Part shown: positions 8,206 to 18,186 of the stretch, piece after piece
How the letters are laid out: each line of letters begins with the position of its first letter
Position numbering within the stretch: position 1 is the first letter of the stretch
Source of the DNA: Paenibacillus ginsengarvi
GTDB taxonomy: Bacteria; Bacillota; Bacilli; Paenibacillales; NBRC-103111
DNA: 64,000 nucleotides
Reading direction: 5' to 3'
Assembly (NCBI RefSeq): GCF_003626695.1
Contig: NZ_RBAH01000003.1
Span: forward strand, 187,641-251,640
The notes under the pieces: model-generated
Database searches by the model: none
Seen by the model: only the letters and a program-made list of their open reading frames with translations
What the model was told of the DNA's origin: nothing
Position numbers and translations under genes: made by a program

Positions 8206-9864
8206 TTACTTGGCTCCCGGATCGTACGAGCTTTTCAGCGATACGATGCGGTTGAACACCGGCTTGCCCGGGGCGGAATACTTCGAATCGACATTGAAGT
8301 AGCCGTGGCGGAAAAGCTGGAACTTTTGCTGCGGCTGAACGTTCGCCATGTCCGGCTCCACGAACCCGCTCACCACTTCCAGCGAATTCGGGTTAAGCCG
8401 CTCCAGGAACGTGTCCGAATCGACCTTCTCATCCAGTACGAGCGGCTCGTACAGGCGAAATTCAGCCGGGATGCCCGCAGTCGCATCCACCCAGTGAATC
8501 GTCCCCTTCACCTTGCGGCCGGTAAAGCCGCTGCCGCTTTTCGTCTCCGGGTCGTACGTGCAGCGGATCTCGACGACATTGCCGTCCTCGTCCTTGACCA
8601 CTTCCTCGCATTTGATGAAGTACGCGCTCTTCAGGCGCACTTCATTGCCCGGATACAGGCGATGGTATTTCGGCGGCGGATTTTCCGCGAAATCGTCCCG
8701 CTCGATCCAGAGTTCCCGGGAGAACGGAATTTGCCGGTTGCCCATCTCCGGATTTTCCGAATTGTTCTCGGCCTCGAGCATTTCCGTCTGCCCTTCCGGG
8801 TAGTTCGTAATGACGACCTTGAGCGGCTGCAGCACAGCCATCGTTCTCGGCGCCGTCAGCTTCAGATCCTCACGCACGAAGTGGTCGAGAAACTGCGAGT
8901 CGACGGTTGAGATCGCCTTAGAGACGCCTACCTCACGCAGGAAATTGCGGATCGCTTCCGGCGTGTAGCCTTTGCGGCGCATCCCGGTAATCGTCGGCAT
9001 CCGCGGATCGTCCCAGCCGTCCACGGCTTTCGAATCGACGAGCTGCTTCAAATAACGCTTGCTCATGATCGTATTCGTCATGTTGTAGCGGGCGAATTCG
9101 TATTGGCGGGAAACGTGCTCCAGCCCGCATTCCCGGATCACCCAATCGTACAGCGGACGATGGTCCTCATACTCGAGCGAGCAGAGCGAATGCGTCACGC
9201 CTTCGAGCGAATCGCCGATCGGATGCGAGAAATCGTACATCGGGTAAATGCACCAGGCATCGCCCGTTTTGTGATGAAGCGCATGCAAAATGCGGTACAG
9301 CACCGGATCGCGCATGTTGATGTTCGGCGACGCCATGTCGATCTTGGCGCGGAGCACCCGGCTTCCTTCCGGGAACTCTCCTGCACGCATGCGCTCGAAC
9401 AAGTCCAAGTTTTCCTCTATGCTGCGATCGCGGTATGGGCTGTTCTGACCCGGTTCGGTCAGCGTTCCCCGCGCAATCCGCATGTCCTCCGGCGACTGGT
9501 CATCGACGTAGGCGAGTCCTTTGCGGATCAAAGCTACGGCAAGCCGGTAATTGTCCTCGAAGTAGTCGGACGCAAAATGCAGCTCGTCCCATTCGAATCC
9601 GAGCCAGCGAATATCGTTTAGAATGCCTTCGACATACTCCGTATCTTCCTTGACCGGATTCGTATCGTCAAACCGCAAGTTCGTCCGGCCGCCGAACTCG
9701 TCAGCCAGCTCGAAGTTGAGGCAGATCGCTTTGGCATGGCCGATATGCAAATAGCCGTTCGGCTCCGGCGGAAACCGTGTCACGATCTGACCGACGCGAC
9801 CCTCTTTCAGATCTTCCGCCATGATGGTTTTAATAAAGTTGGATGATGCCGATTTCGTCTCCAT
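8206..9864 (-). CDS. glnS: Glutaminyl-tRNA synthetase
   Basis: 552 residues, full length for the bacterial GlnRS. Class I signatures: [15 protein letters not shown] (HIGH motif, residues 40-43) and the KMSKS equivalent in [23 protein letters not shown] and the GlnRS-specific [17 protein letters not shown] and [23 protein letters not shown] are present, followed by the anticodon-binding beta barrels ([14 protein letters not shown] at the end). It charges tRNA-Gln directly. Many Bacillota lack GlnRS and use the GatCAB route; its presence is usual in some Paenibacillaceae and probably reflects old transfer from a GlnRS-bearing lineage (established knowledge for the enzyme, inference here). Confidence 0.97.
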   Translation of the reverse strand: METKSASSNFIKTIMAEDLKEGRVGQIVTRFPPEPNGYLHIGHAKAICLNFELADEFGGRTNLRFDDTNPVKEDTEYVEGILNDIRWLGFEWDELHFASDYFEDNYRLAVALIRKGLAYVDDQSPEDMRIARGTLTEPGQNSPYRDRSIEENLDLFERMRAGEFPEGSRVLRAKIDMASPNINMRDPVLYRILHALHHKTGDAWCIYPMYDFSHPIGDSLEGVTHSLCSLEYEDHRPLYDWVIRECGLEHVSRQYEFARYNMTNTIMSKRYLKQLVDSKAVDGWDDPRMPTITGMRRKGYTPEAIRNFLREVGVSKAISTVDSQFLDHFVREDLKLTAPRTMAVLQPLKVVITNYPEGQTEMLEAENNSENPEMGNRQIPFSRELWIERDDFAENPPPKYHRLYPGNEVRLKSAYFIKCEEVVKDEDGNVVEIRCTYDPETKSGSGFTGRKVKGTIHWVDATAGIPAEFRLYEPLVLDEKVDSDTFLERLNPNSLEVVSGFVEPDMANVQPQQKFQLFRHGYFNVDSKYSAPGKPVFNRIVSLKSSYDPGAK

Positions 9865-10082
9865 CTCTTTCCCGGTGGCCTCCCCTTTCGCCGATGTATG
9901 CGGCTCGCACTATATCTCTCTATCATACACAATATTTGGCGAAAATATAAGGTACTTGTACGGAGGCGAAAGGGGGGCGCCGGGGGACTTAAGAGACGGA
10001 CTCGTATGCGCCTGCCGGTGAGCTAGTGATCGGGCTAAGTAATCGGCAAGCGACTCCAGGCCGAACTCGGCGGCGATGTCCG

Positions 10083-10997
10083 CTACAAAATCGTTTCCCC
10101 CATCAACGCAGCGATCAGCTCGACGGCCGCCCGCGCCGTCTTGTTCCGCTCGTCGAGCGCCGGGTTCACCTCGACGAACTCCGCGCTCGTCACGACGCCG
10201 GATTCGGCCAGCAGCTCCGCCACGAGCAAGCTTTCGCGCAGACTAATCCCCGCAGGTATGGGCGTTCCGACGCCAGGAGCGTCGTCCGGATCGACGCCGT
10301 CGAGGTCGAAGCTGAGATGCACCCCGTCCGTGCCCTTGGAAGCTCTCTCGATCGCCTGCTCCATAACGCGGGAGATGCCGAGCCGGTCGATCTCATGCAT
10401 CGTATAGACGGCGATGCCCTTCTCCTTCAGGAACCGCTTCTCTCCCGGATCGAGCGAACGCGCCCCTACAATCACCGTATGCTCCGGACGCACTCTTGGC
10501 CCGCTTCCCCCGATGTTCGTCAAATGCGGATGCCCGTACCCCAAAATAGCAGCCAACGCCATGCCGTGAATATTGCCCGAAGGCGACGTCTCCGCCGTAT
10601 TGACGTCCCCGTGGGCGTCATACCAGATGACGCCGAGGCTACTACGGCGGCGTATCACGCCCGACACCGTGCCGATAGCGATGCTGTGGTCACCCCCGAG
10701 CACGAGCGGAGAATTTTCGCGGACATCCATCTCCGCAACCGCTTCGGCCAGTTCCCCCGTCACCCGGGTTATCTCGTACAAATATTTCAGATTCGACTCC
10801 GGCACCGAATCGTATCCTTTTGCCCGGCGGACGATCAAATCTCCGTCGTCGCGGACCGCATAACCAAGCTCCTCCAAACGCTGCTGAAGCCCGGCGCAGC
10901 GAATAGCGCTCGGACCCATATCAACGCCGCGGCGGTCAGCCCCTAGATCCATCGGCACGCCGAGGATCGAGATACCCCGGTTTTTTCGAAGTTGCAT
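10083..10997 (-). CDS. rocF: Arginase
   Basis: 304 residues with all manganese-binding motifs: LGGDHSIAIG, WYDAHGDVNT and LSFDLDGVDPDDAPGVGTP; the C-terminal SAEFVEVNPALDERNKTA is typical. It splits arginine into ornithine and urea. It lies 42 bases downstream of rocD with its own ribosome binding site (GAAAGGAGCG), so the two are one operon that takes arginine through ornithine to glutamate semialdehyde. Confidence 0.96.
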   Translation of the reverse strand: MQLRKNRGISILGVPMDLGADRRGVDMGPSAIRCAGLQQRLEELGYAVRDDGDLIVRRAKGYDSVPESNLKYLYEITRVTGELAEAVAEMDVRENSPLVLGGDHSIAIGTVSGVIRRRSSLGVIWYDAHGDVNTAETSPSGNIHGMALAAILGYGHPHLTNIGGSGPRVRPEHTVIVGARSLDPGEKRFLKEKGIAVYTMHEIDRLGISRVMEQAIERASKGTDGVHLSFDLDGVDPDDAPGVGTPIPAGISLRESLLVAELLAESGVVTSAEFVEVNPALDERNKTARAAVELIAALMGETIL

Positions 10998-11039
10998 AAC
11001 GCTCGCTCCTTTCGGGGGTTGTAGCGGCTTGCAGTCAGG

Positions 11040-12230
11040 CTAGGATAACACCTGCTCGACCCGCTCCAAAGCGAAGTTCAGTTCATCCCGGCTAATAACG
11101 AGCGGAGGAGCCAGCCGGATCGTCGACTTGTGTGTCTCCTTACACAACACGCCAAGCTCCATCAGCCGCTCGCAGTACGGTCTGGCCGGTCGGTCCAGCT
11201 CTATGCCGATGAAAAGCCCTCTGCCGCGAATATCCTTCACGACCGGGCTAACCACCGACCGCAGCCGGCCAATAGCATATTCGCCCAGCTCTCGCGACCG
11301 ATCAGCCAGCCGCTCCTCCGCGAATACGTCCATCGCCGCAATGGCGCAGGCGCAGGCGAGCGGATTGCCGCCGAACGTCGAGCCATGCGAGCCGGGATCG
11401 AAGACGTCCAGCACATCGCGATTCGCCGCCACGGCGGATACCGGGTACACGCCTCCACCTAGCGCTTTGCCAAGTATATAAACGTCCGGCTCCACCTGCT
11501 CCCAATCGCAGGCAAAAGGCTTTCCCGTCCGACCGAAGCCGGTCTGGATCTCGTCCGCCAGCAGCAGGACATGGCTCCGCTTGCACAGCTCCGCCGCCTC
11601 CCGCAAAAATCGGTCCGGCGGTATGAGGATCCCCGCCTCACCTTGAATCGGTTCGACCAGAAAAGCGGCCGTATTAGGAGTAAGCGCTTGCTCCAGCGCT
11701 CGAATGTCTCCATAGGGGATCGTTCGAAAGCCGGGGGTAAACGGCCCAAACCCTCTTTTGTACTCGGGAGCAGAGGAAAAGGAGGTGATCGTTACCGTGC
11801 GTCCATGAAAATTACCCTCGCATACGACGATTTCCGCACTGCCCTCGGGAACGCCTTTCCTATCGTACGCCCAGCGGCGCGCCGCCTTGATCGCCGTCTC
11901 CACCGCCTCCGCTCCCGAGTTCATCGGCAGAACCATCGTTTTGCCGGTGAGACCTGCAAGCTTTTCGTAGAAGCTGCCCAGTTGCTCGTTATGGAACGCT
12001 CTGGAGGTGAGCGTTATGCGATCCGCTTGCTCCTTCAGCGCCGCCACGATTTTCGGATGACGGTGACCGTGATTGAGCGCCGAGTAGCTGCTCAGCATAT
12101 CCAAATACCGGTTCCCTTCCGCGTCCTCGACCCACACGCCTTCGCCGCGCACGAGCATTACCGGCAGCGGGTTGTAATTGTTCGCGCCGTACCGGGCGAT
12201 ACTGTCTAGAGCCGTATTCCGGTTATCCAT
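11040..12230 (-). CDS. rocD: Ornithine aminotransferase
   Basis: 396 residues from the ATG at 12230 (GGGGAGG 7 bases before); a longer reading to 12404 adds a Cys/Arg-rich stretch foreign to the family. Class III aminotransferase marks: [72 protein letters not shown] and the PLP lysine in [15 protein letters not shown]. It converts ornithine and 2-oxoglutarate to glutamate semialdehyde and glutamate. First gene of the rocD-rocF operon. Confidence 0.96.
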   Translation of the reverse strand: MDNRNTALDSIARYGANNYNPLPVMLVRGEGVWVEDAEGNRYLDMLSSYSALNHGHRHPKIVAALKEQADRITLTSRAFHNEQLGSFYEKLAGLTGKTMVLPMNSGAEAVETAIKAARRWAYDRKGVPEGSAEIVVCEGNFHGRTVTITSFSSAPEYKRGFGPFTPGFRTIPYGDIRALEQALTPNTAAFLVEPIQGEAGILIPPDRFLREAAELCKRSHVLLLADEIQTGFGRTGKPFACDWEQVEPDVYILGKALGGGVYPVSAVAANRDVLDVFDPGSHGSTFGGNPLACACAIAAMDVFAEERLADRSRELGEYAIGRLRSVVSPVVKDIRGRGLFIGIELDRPARPYCERLMELGVLCKETHKSTIRLAPPLVISRDELNFALERVEQVLS

Positions 12231-12354
12231 CCTGTCGCCTCCCCGCCTATCGCTATGCGGTGTAACTACTTCAGCATATGCTCGGAGCGGGCAAGCGGGC
12301 ACACGACAGAAGCAACGGGGGCAGCAGGTAGTTCTAATGCGGCTATGCGGACAC

Positions 12355-12382
12355 AAAAAAATCGCCGGACCCAAGGCCCGGC
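12355..12382 (-). terminator. Terminator of the OB-fold gene
   Basis: Minus-strand stem GCCGGGCC/GGTCCGGC (one G-U), TTG loop, then GATTTTTTTG. It separates the gene at 12411 from rocD. Confidence 0.85.
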
Positions 12383-12410
12383 AGAAGTAAGGGGGATTAT
12401 TCAAAAGCCG

Positions 12411-12821
12411 TTACCGCACAATGGCGATATCGGAAGAAGTAACTTTCATGATGGCCGTCCCGATCGAGCTTTGGATTTTGCCGGTTGCCTGCACATAGTC
12501 TCCTTGCCGGATCACCGCGTCTCCGTCTACGCAAAGCAGAATCGAGCCGGTTTGATCCTCGATGCGAACCGTCAGGCTTCCATCGGATTTGCGGGCTGGT
12601 TCGGCGATTGCTTTTCCGATGACAGTGACCCGGCTTCCAGGCAAATCATACGCTTCCAGAATCGATAGCGCCGGGGCAACGCCCCCGCTTGCTTGCGGTT
12701 CCCCTGTAGGCACTTCGGCCGCAGCTGCGTAATCGATATGCCGGTAAACGGCATCGTGCATCATCATCAGCATAACGATCAGCAGCAAAGCGAGTCCGAC
12801 ACGAATCTTCCCCATCCACAT
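12411..12821 (-). CDS. Exported OB-fold protein (tRNA_anti/YhcR-like)
   Basis: 136 residues. An N-terminal hydrophobic segment (VGLALLLIVMLMMM, residues 8-21) is either a signal peptide or an anchor. The domain at about 50-136 has OB-fold character: SILEAYDLPGSRVTVIGKAIAEPARKSDGSLTVRIEDQTGSILLCVDGDAVIRQGDYVQATGKIQSS. Similar domains occur in secreted nucleases and in DNA- or ligand-binding proteins of Bacillales. The partner is unknown. It lies just beyond the phage-tail locus and shares its strand, but a terminator and its own upstream region set it apart. Confidence 0.7.
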   Translation of the reverse strand: MWMGKIRVGLALLLIVMLMMMHDAVYRHIDYAAAAEVPTGEPQASGGVAPALSILEAYDLPGSRVTVIGKAIAEPARKSDGSLTVRIEDQTGSILLCVDGDAVIRQGDYVQATGKIQSSIGTAIMKVTSSDIAIVR

Positions 12822-12844
12822 GGCGACAGCCTCCCTGTCTCGTT

Positions 12845-12880
12845 CACTTGATAAGTTACTTCTAGCTTAACCATCAAGTG
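12845..12880. promoter_or_regulatory. Inverted repeat upstream of the OB-fold gene
   Basis: Perfect 8-bp arms CACTTGAT (12845-12852) and ATCAAGTG (12873-12880) separated by 20 AT-rich bases. It may be an operator or a weak hairpin at the junction with the tail locus. Confidence 0.4.
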
Positions 12881-12969
12881 TTAACGCGAATCGCGCCTTA
12901 TGTAAAAAGATTATGAAGGCGGCGGGTTTGGGAGGGAGGATGAGAGGGAAGGGGAAATGGAAGGCAGGG

Positions 12970-13040
12970 CTACTCCGCTCGCTCTGGAACAAATACGTGC
13001 AAAGGCTGGCCGGATGCTTTGCGCAGCTCGTTTGCCAGCC
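12970..13040 (-). pseudogene. Remnant of a second endolysin gene (3' end only)
   Basis: The minus strand encodes RLANELRKASGQPLH, then VFVPERAE and a stop. This matches the last residues of the module B endolysin (ELANELRRASGQPLH, MYVPEHTE). The rest of the gene, and the XhlA and holin genes expected here, are absent. The fragment starts directly after the stop codon of the 43-aa gene at 13044. Module A thus once had, or recombined with, a lysis cassette that was deleted. Confidence 0.85.
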
Positions 13041-13043
13041 TTA

Positions 13044-13175
13044 CTACGCATTGTTATTTTCGAGTAGCTCCTGCACATCTTCGCGAATCTTTGTGGGCAC
13101 CTGCTCGATTGTCTTTTCGCCTCGCCGTATGAGCTCGGCGTAAGTTTCTTTTATTCGGTCCAGGTCCAGGTTCAT
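13044..13175 (-). CDS. CD1375-like small phage protein
   Basis: 43 residues: begins MNLDLDRIKETYAELIRRG and continues EKTIEQVPTKIREDVQELLENNNA. Short proteins with this x-YAxLIxxGxKTxEQVPxxIREEV pattern follow the tail fibre module in many Bacillota phages. The ATG follows GGGGGAATGAGG. Function unknown; by position it replaces the XkdX-like protein of module B. Confidence 0.7.
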   Translation of the reverse strand: MNLDLDRIKETYAELIRRGEKTIEQVPTKIREDVQELLENNNA

Positions 13176-13186
13176 CCTCATTCCCC

Positions 13187-13702
13187 CTACTCTTCTGGCA
13201 TAATAATAGGCAGCATCATTTCGAATAATTCTGTTATGGCCAACATACTAATAGTGCTTTGCTGCTCAAGTCTCGCTATTTCTTGCTGGTCCGTCTTCGG
13301 GCTCGGCGCATTTCGAATATTGTCAATCTCCTGCCGTGTCAGCCCCTCGATCCAAAATGCTCGGAGGTCGACCTGCAGCGGCGGCTGTGACGGCTCGTCC
13401 TCTGAATCTGGATCGTAAGCGGCCAGCGCTGCACAATAGGCGTCCATAGCGTCGTCGTAAGCCGATAATGCAGCTTTCCATGTGGTCAAGTCGTAGCGCG
13501 GCTTAAACAGGCCGGAAGGAACCGGGACGGCCACACGGTAGCCGATAAGGATCGGTTCGGGAAGCTCGGGGGCTTCATCGGCTTCCTCTGATTCTGGAGG
13601 CTCAGGTTTCTCGTAGATCGGCGTAATGCCATACGCTCCGATGGATACTAGCACCGGCTCCAAGTAAAATCCGTCAAGGTCAATCATGATTGCTTCTTTC
13701 AC
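13187..13702 (-). CDS. XkdW-like tail-fibre-associated protein (module A)
   Basis: 171 residues starting MKEAIMIDLDGFYLEPVLVSI. It is a paralogue of the module B protein at 28246: both share the opening, the motif IGYRVAVPVPSGLFKPRYDLTTW and the closing helical region (WIEGLTRQEIDNIRNAPSP, then ARLEQQ). A variable acidic Pro/Glu segment sits between. Position directly after the fibre gene suggests a fibre chaperone or accessory, as proposed for XkdW; this is inference. Confidence 0.7.
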   Translation of the reverse strand: MKEAIMIDLDGFYLEPVLVSIGAYGITPIYEKPEPPESEEADEAPELPEPILIGYRVAVPVPSGLFKPRYDLTTWKAALSAYDDAMDAYCAALAAYDPDSEDEPSQPPLQVDLRAFWIEGLTRQEIDNIRNAPSPKTDQQEIARLEQQSTISMLAITELFEMMLPIIMPEE

Positions 13703-13719
13703 GAGTTAAACCCTCCCTC

Positions 13720-16236
13720 CTAATCTAAATTGATAGTAATTCCGCTCAAATTAACCCATCCATCAGACGGTAAATACTCGACCACCAGGTTGCCGTCTAT
13801 GTCATATACAAATGCTCCGATGTCTACGGCACTAGGCACTGAACAAACAACGCTAATTCGCGAATTCCTTTTGGGTTTAAAGGGTGTCTTTAATATCAAT
13901 GTCCCATATGAGTAAATCCCGCTTTTCATCGACCCTTCAAACTCAAGCTTGCCTGCTGTGGTTACCCTATATCGTGGGATGAGTGTCGAATGCTCTGTTA
14001 CCCAACCATTCAGCAATGTCGCAGTTATCCATTGCGGCTGCTGCCTATCGCTCTTGACGTTCTGTGACACGGACACATCCCGGCGAAGCTCGGTAATCGC
14101 CTGAACTGTATCGTCTACCGTTTCCTTGATGTTCGGTGTTACGGCCCCAGTTATGGACGTCGGAGCAATGCCAAGCTGGTATGTGTCCAGCACCAAATAG
14201 GTGACGCTGTAGGCGGCAGTATTGTCATAGTTCGCTTCGGGAGTATAGGTTCTTTCATTTCCAAAAGTAAAAGTATCAACGTTGTCTCGCTTCCATCTCC
14301 TTTTGTCCGAAATACTACCTTTATAGTTATCTAGGAAACGGTTGACACGATTTTTTGTTATTGAGGTTGCGTATCTCTTATCAGCGATGTGGTAAACCCT
14401 CTCTGACAAGTATGGATTTGCTGCTTCACGTACCACGACGCCCGTTCCCATTTCGACTTGACTTGGGCCGTCGAACAGCATTAGCTCGCCTTCGTAGTTG
14501 ACAGGCTCGTCGACGGATTGCGCGAGTTGGTATATGAGACGATAAGGAGTCCAGTCCGGATACGCGTATGATGAACTTGAAGGAACTGTTGTAACGGTCG
14601 CAGGCGGATTGCAATCTTGCCCAACCTTGTCTCTTCGAGTCCAAAACTTTTGTTCGGTATTTGATGGGTCATTATATAAGTTCCAGCCACCGGACGAGAT
14701 TTTCCAGCCATTGAAATACGCCTTAATCTCTTCCTGTGTCGGCGTGTAATCTTGGCCCCAACCTGAATCGGCGTTGCTTATCAGTATCACGACGGTGCTA
14801 TCATTATTTGCAAATTGATCGGCTGCTGTACCAGTTACGCCGTATGTTACTCGTGTTAATGGTCTGTCGTCATATTTGATAGCTACACCTGTATTTGCAA
14901 TCGGATTTGCAAGTGGTGTGTAGACATTTTTTACATCCGGTGTATCCGCTCCCCCATATGTCCACGCAAGTGAACCATCCAGCACCATTTCACGAAATCG
15001 TCTAACCACCCTCGGCTTGCTATAGCCATTCATGTAGAGTTGATCCGCTACGCTGCCATCCTCGTTCGAACGCAACTGGCAATCTGGCAGATACATATAA
15101 GACGGCTGCTGCGGCTCGAATGGAAGAGCTGTAGTACTTACGCAGAACATCGGCATGTCCCAACTATATGACCCATTTGGAAGTGCATCAACGCTGCAAA
15201 AAACTTCAGCGTGTGATGCATTAATTGGAGCTGTAATCGTATAGGAACCGCTATCTCCAACTGCGTTAGCAATCATTGTTCCACTAGAATCAAATATATT
15301 AACCGCGATTAAGGCGTTATGACTTGCTGAATACATGTAAGTCCGCCCTGGAACAACTGGTACTTTTGTAAGACTATTTTGCCAGTCCGCAGTTTTATTT
15401 AATGTTAGTTTGTACGGTGAAGTGATAACCGCTGTTGTTTGCAAAGATGTCCACTCCGAAAACGGTGGCAGCAGATTCTTACCTTTATTCTCGACATACA
15501 CCGCGTTGACATGCTTCATATCGTCGACATACGGATACATTGCTGCGATCTGCTCGGCGGTCATGGTGTCCAGCGCGTTATATTCGGTTAAAGAGATTTC
15601 GTAGATGCGTACGCCGTCTGCGAAACCGTATTGACTGCCAGTCGTTCCGGTGACATTATCAACAATTACGTCAATATAGCTTGCAACTGCTGATGGCCCA
15701 ACGGAGTATTTAAGCCATGCAAGCGAAAATTTAGATGTGTCTGTTATATCGGTAGAGGTAGGAGAACCTCCACGTACTGTTAATCGCATTAATGCAGCTG
15801 TCACAGGCTTAAGTTCGGCTAATGCTATATAGTATTTATTCGCTTGCCACGTAACAGTATGTTGCATCCAACCTCCTGTCTGTCCAGTGTTAATTGTTAT
15901 TTTCATGCTGCTGTTTCCGTAGACTTTATTTGCGGAATCTGTAGCAATTGAAACGTTGCCATAGGAAACCCATCTATTCACATCTTCGCAGTTCCCATCC
16001 CGGCCCAACAAGTTAACCAGCGTCCGCCCGGTAATCTTCATATCCTTGAACCGCGATTTGCGGCCCGCGTGGACAATGCTGACGCCCTGCGGGATGGTGA
16101 CGGGGATGGGATCGGCAGGGGAAAGGTCCTCCTGCAGCTCCGCGATATCCGCAGCGTTGTCGTTAATCTCCTGTCCGATTCCATTGAAATCGGTCTCCGT
16201 TACGACCTCATCATATTGCCAGTTCGTACGTGCCAA
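13720..16236 (-). CDS. Tail fibre / receptor-binding protein (module A)
   Basis: 838 residues. The N terminus (1-45, NWQYDEVVTETDFNGIGQEINDNAADI) is the likely baseplate attachment and differs from module B. From about residue 48 it shares blocks with the other fibre: VSIVHAGRKSRFKDMKITGR, DDMKHVNAVYVENKGKN, and a long region around YLPDCQLRSNEDGSV. Between the blocks are variable beta-rich segments resembling carbohydrate-binding sandwiches (about 85-215 and 250-375). The C-terminal 80 residues again differ from module B. This mosaic pattern fits a host-recognition protein under diversifying recombination. Confidence 0.8.
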   Translation of the reverse strand: MARTNWQYDEVVTETDFNGIGQEINDNAADIAELQEDLSPADPIPVTIPQGVSIVHAGRKSRFKDMKITGRTLVNLLGRDGNCEDVNRWVSYGNVSIATDSANKVYGNSSMKITINTGQTGGWMQHTVTWQANKYYIALAELKPVTAALMRLTVRGGSPTSTDITDTSKFSLAWLKYSVGPSAVASYIDVIVDNVTGTTGSQYGFADGVRIYEISLTEYNALDTMTAEQIAAMYPYVDDMKHVNAVYVENKGKNLLPPFSEWTSLQTTAVITSPYKLTLNKTADWQNSLTKVPVVPGRTYMYSASHNALIAVNIFDSSGTMIANAVGDSGSYTITAPINASHAEVFCSVDALPNGSYSWDMPMFCVSTTALPFEPQQPSYMYLPDCQLRSNEDGSVADQLYMNGYSKPRVVRRFREMVLDGSLAWTYGGADTPDVKNVYTPLANPIANTGVAIKYDDRPLTRVTYGVTGTAADQFANNDSTVVILISNADSGWGQDYTPTQEEIKAYFNGWKISSGGWNLYNDPSNTEQKFWTRRDKVGQDCNPPATVTTVPSSSSYAYPDWTPYRLIYQLAQSVDEPVNYEGELMLFDGPSQVEMGTGVVVREAANPYLSERVYHIADKRYATSITKNRVNRFLDNYKGSISDKRRWKRDNVDTFTFGNERTYTPEANYDNTAAYSVTYLVLDTYQLGIAPTSITGAVTPNIKETVDDTVQAITELRRDVSVSQNVKSDRQQPQWITATLLNGWVTEHSTLIPRYRVTTAGKLEFEGSMKSGIYSYGTLILKTPFKPKRNSRISVVCSVPSAVDIGAFVYDIDGNLVVEYLPSDGWVNLSGITINLD

Positions 16237-16239
16237 TCT

Positions 16240-16524
16240 CTATCCCTCCTTGATCAAAATGGTTTGGACCATAATCGTATCCGCTGTAATCGGGATATCG
16301 ACTGCGTTGGCGCTGATCACATTGCCGGAAGCGTCCTGCAGCTCGATGAGCGTAATGTCGGTCACGCTGCCTGCCAGCACCATGTATTGCAGTGTCAATT
16401 GACTAGCCGTCACAGCTTTTAGCAGGAAATCCGTAATAACTACAACGCCACCATTCAGTACAACTTTGGCAATGCGAGCTTCGGTGTATTCCGCAATCTC
16501 AACTAAATAGGAAGACTGTATCAC
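16240..16524 (-). CDS. Hypothetical beta-rich tail protein between XkdU-like and fibre (module A only)
   Basis: 94 residues from a GTG overlapping the stop of the XkdU-like gene (AAGTGA). Sequence is almost all beta-strand: AKVVLNGGVVVITDFLLKAVTASQLTLQYMVLAG, ITLIELQDASGNVISANAVDIPITADTIMVQTILIKEG. No counterpart occurs at this place in module B. It could be a short collar or adaptor that joins the fibre to the baseplate; not recognised. Confidence 0.6.
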   Translation of the reverse strand: MIQSSYLVEIAEYTEARIAKVVLNGGVVVITDFLLKAVTASQLTLQYMVLAGSVTDITLIELQDASGNVISANAVDIPITADTIMVQTILIKEG

Positions 16525-17108
16525 TTAATGATCACCTCCGGCTCCAGGGATGCGAAAGGCATAACACCAAGGCGCCAATTGCTACCGAGCCGTGTTTCCC
16601 GGTCCATGGTCCGCTTCACGATATGCTCCTCGAATGCAAGGATGTCTCCGACCGCTGTTTGCTGTCTGTATACCAGGTTCGCCGGTATGGTCGTTCGGAC
16701 CGTCCATTCGACCTCGCGAAAAATAGCCGCATCGTCGATTGCAGCGGCAACGGTTAATATGAAGTTTTGCACGTCGATGCTTACAGCGGCCCGACCAGCT
16801 CCGACGAGAAAGTCGAGCCGCTCCTGAAGATACCGAGTTGTAAATGGCGGCTTGGTTGAGTAGCGATTAACGATTCGCTTCCGTCGAAAGTCCAGCGACT
16901 CGACATTCGAATCGGCCCGAATGCTCAGCATCTTCTCACGCCGCTTGATGGCAGCCAGGCCGGATGTCAGCACGAATTGATCGTTGAGTAACTGTGTGAT
17001 CGCATCAACCACAAGTTGCAGCTCGGCGTCCTCCGTCGCAGCGAGCTCGATAAAATCCCGAATGCCCTGGTAATAGTCCGGCCAATAGGGCGCAACAGGC
17101 TTATTCAT
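16521..17108 (-). CDS. xkdU: DUF2313 (XkdU/YmfQ-like) tail protein (module A)
   Basis: 195 residues with YWPDYYQGIRDFIELAATEDAE at the N terminus, LRADSNVESLDFRRKRIVNRYSTKPPFT-like core (about 70-100) and a closing FEEHIVKRTMDRETRLGSNWRLG. In PBSX and Mu-like phages this protein follows baseplate J and forms the wedge that carries the fibres. Overlaps the baseplate J gene by 8 bases. Confidence 0.85.
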   Translation of the reverse strand: MNKPVAPYWPDYYQGIRDFIELAATEDAELQLVVDAITQLLNDQFVLTSGLAAIKRREKMLSIRADSNVESLDFRRKRIVNRYSTKPPFTTRYLQERLDFLVGAGRAAVSIDVQNFILTVAAAIDDAAIFREVEWTVRTTIPANLVYRQQTAVGDILAFEEHIVKRTMDRETRLGSNWRLGVMPFASLEPEVIIK

Positions 17109-18186
17109 CGATCGTCACGCCCCCTGAAACTGGAATCTCATCTGCAGCCATTGTCACGTTAGTCGCCGAACCGTTCAATTCCGTGTCGGCCACGTCTTCC
17201 ACGCCGGGTACCGTCAGGATACGCGCGTCGATCTGAGCCACTCGCACAGTTAGTTGCGACTGATTCGCCCAATCCCTCCGAAGCTCCAACAGATACATAT
17301 CGATCGCCGCTTCGATATCGCCTTGCACCTGCCCGACCGTGGTACCGGGCGCAAGGATAACGGTCGCCCTCACATCGATCGTCATGTCCGAAACGCCGAC
17401 GATGGTTACCTCATGACCGATCGGCGCCGTGCCGTAGCCGTGTCCGCTACTTGCGATCGGATCGACATTCGTCTGTACCTCATTGATCAGCATAGGCGTA
17501 GGCTCACTCCAGTCGCTTGCAATGATCGTTGCCTTGACTGTGCCCCCGCCGGCCCACGACGGGAAGATTTTGACTGCTCCGACCCCTTGTATGGCCCCAA
17601 TCTTCCGCCGGTAATCCGCAACGTTCCCGCCGTATGCCGGCTCGTTCACGATGGCGTAATACCGCGCCCGCAGCGCATCGTCTGCCTCTGTATCTTCTCC
17701 CGGCACTAGGATATCGGATAGTTCGGCTCGGGCGAGTCCGGACACGTAGCTGACCGGCAGCAATGCGCCGAAAGACTGATTCCCGACAATGCCGGCCGTT
17801 TCGCATTCCAGCCTAAACGTTCCTTCGCTGATCCGGCTGACTACGACATAGTTGACACCATTATGGCCGTAACGCCCTCCGATCGGCACATCGAAGAGGA
17901 GGTTCGCTTTATCTAAAAACACCCCCTTGCGCTGCGCCTTTGTCGCTATCCGCCGATTCACGCCGAACTCGGCTGTTCGCCTTGTCAGATACTCGCCTGA
18001 CGCTGTGTCCGCGAAGGTCAAATTGTAGTTTACATCCAATTCTACGTACAACTTCGCCAATTCCGCAGCCGCAGGAGCCAGTGCATTATAGATGACCCCG
18101 CCTTCTCGCTTGTCGATATCGCTTGGCACGCGGGCAAGCATACGTGCCAGTATGGCTTCAAAGGTTTGTGTCTCGTACAAGCTCAT
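17101..18186 (-). CDS. xkdT: Baseplate J-like protein (module A)
   Basis: 361 residues, the usual length for XkdT. Landmarks: ILARMLARVPSDIDKREGGVIYNALAPAAAELAKLY (1-50), GRYGHNGVNYVVVSRISEGTFRLECETAGIVGN, DALRARYYAIVNEPAYGGNVADYRRKIGAIQGVGAVKIFPSWAGGGTVKATII, and IDARILTVPGVEDV. It builds the contractile-tail baseplate wedge. Overlaps neighbours on both sides by a few bases (ATGA-type coupling). Confidence 0.93.
   Translation of the reverse strand: MSLYETQTFEAILARMLARVPSDIDKREGGVIYNALAPAAAELAKLYVELDVNYNLTFADTASGEYLTRRTAEFGVNRRIATKAQRKGVFLDKANLLFDVPIGGRYGHNGVNYVVVSRISEGTFRLECETAGIVGNQSFGALLPVSYVSGLARAELSDILVPGEDTEADDALRARYYAIVNEPAYGGNVADYRRKIGAIQGVGAVKIFPSWAGGGTVKATIIASDWSEPTPMLINEVQTNVDPIASSGHGYGTAPIGHEVTIVGVSDMTIDVRATVILAPGTTVGQVQGDIEAAIDMYLLELRRDWANQSQLTVRVAQIDARILTVPGVEDVADTELNGSATNVTMAADEIPVSGGVTIDE

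Noticed and set aside
9865-10082. T-box or other riboswitch before glnS
   Set aside because: The upstream region is short and shows no T-box sequence or specifier stem; only AT-rich promoter-like bases.
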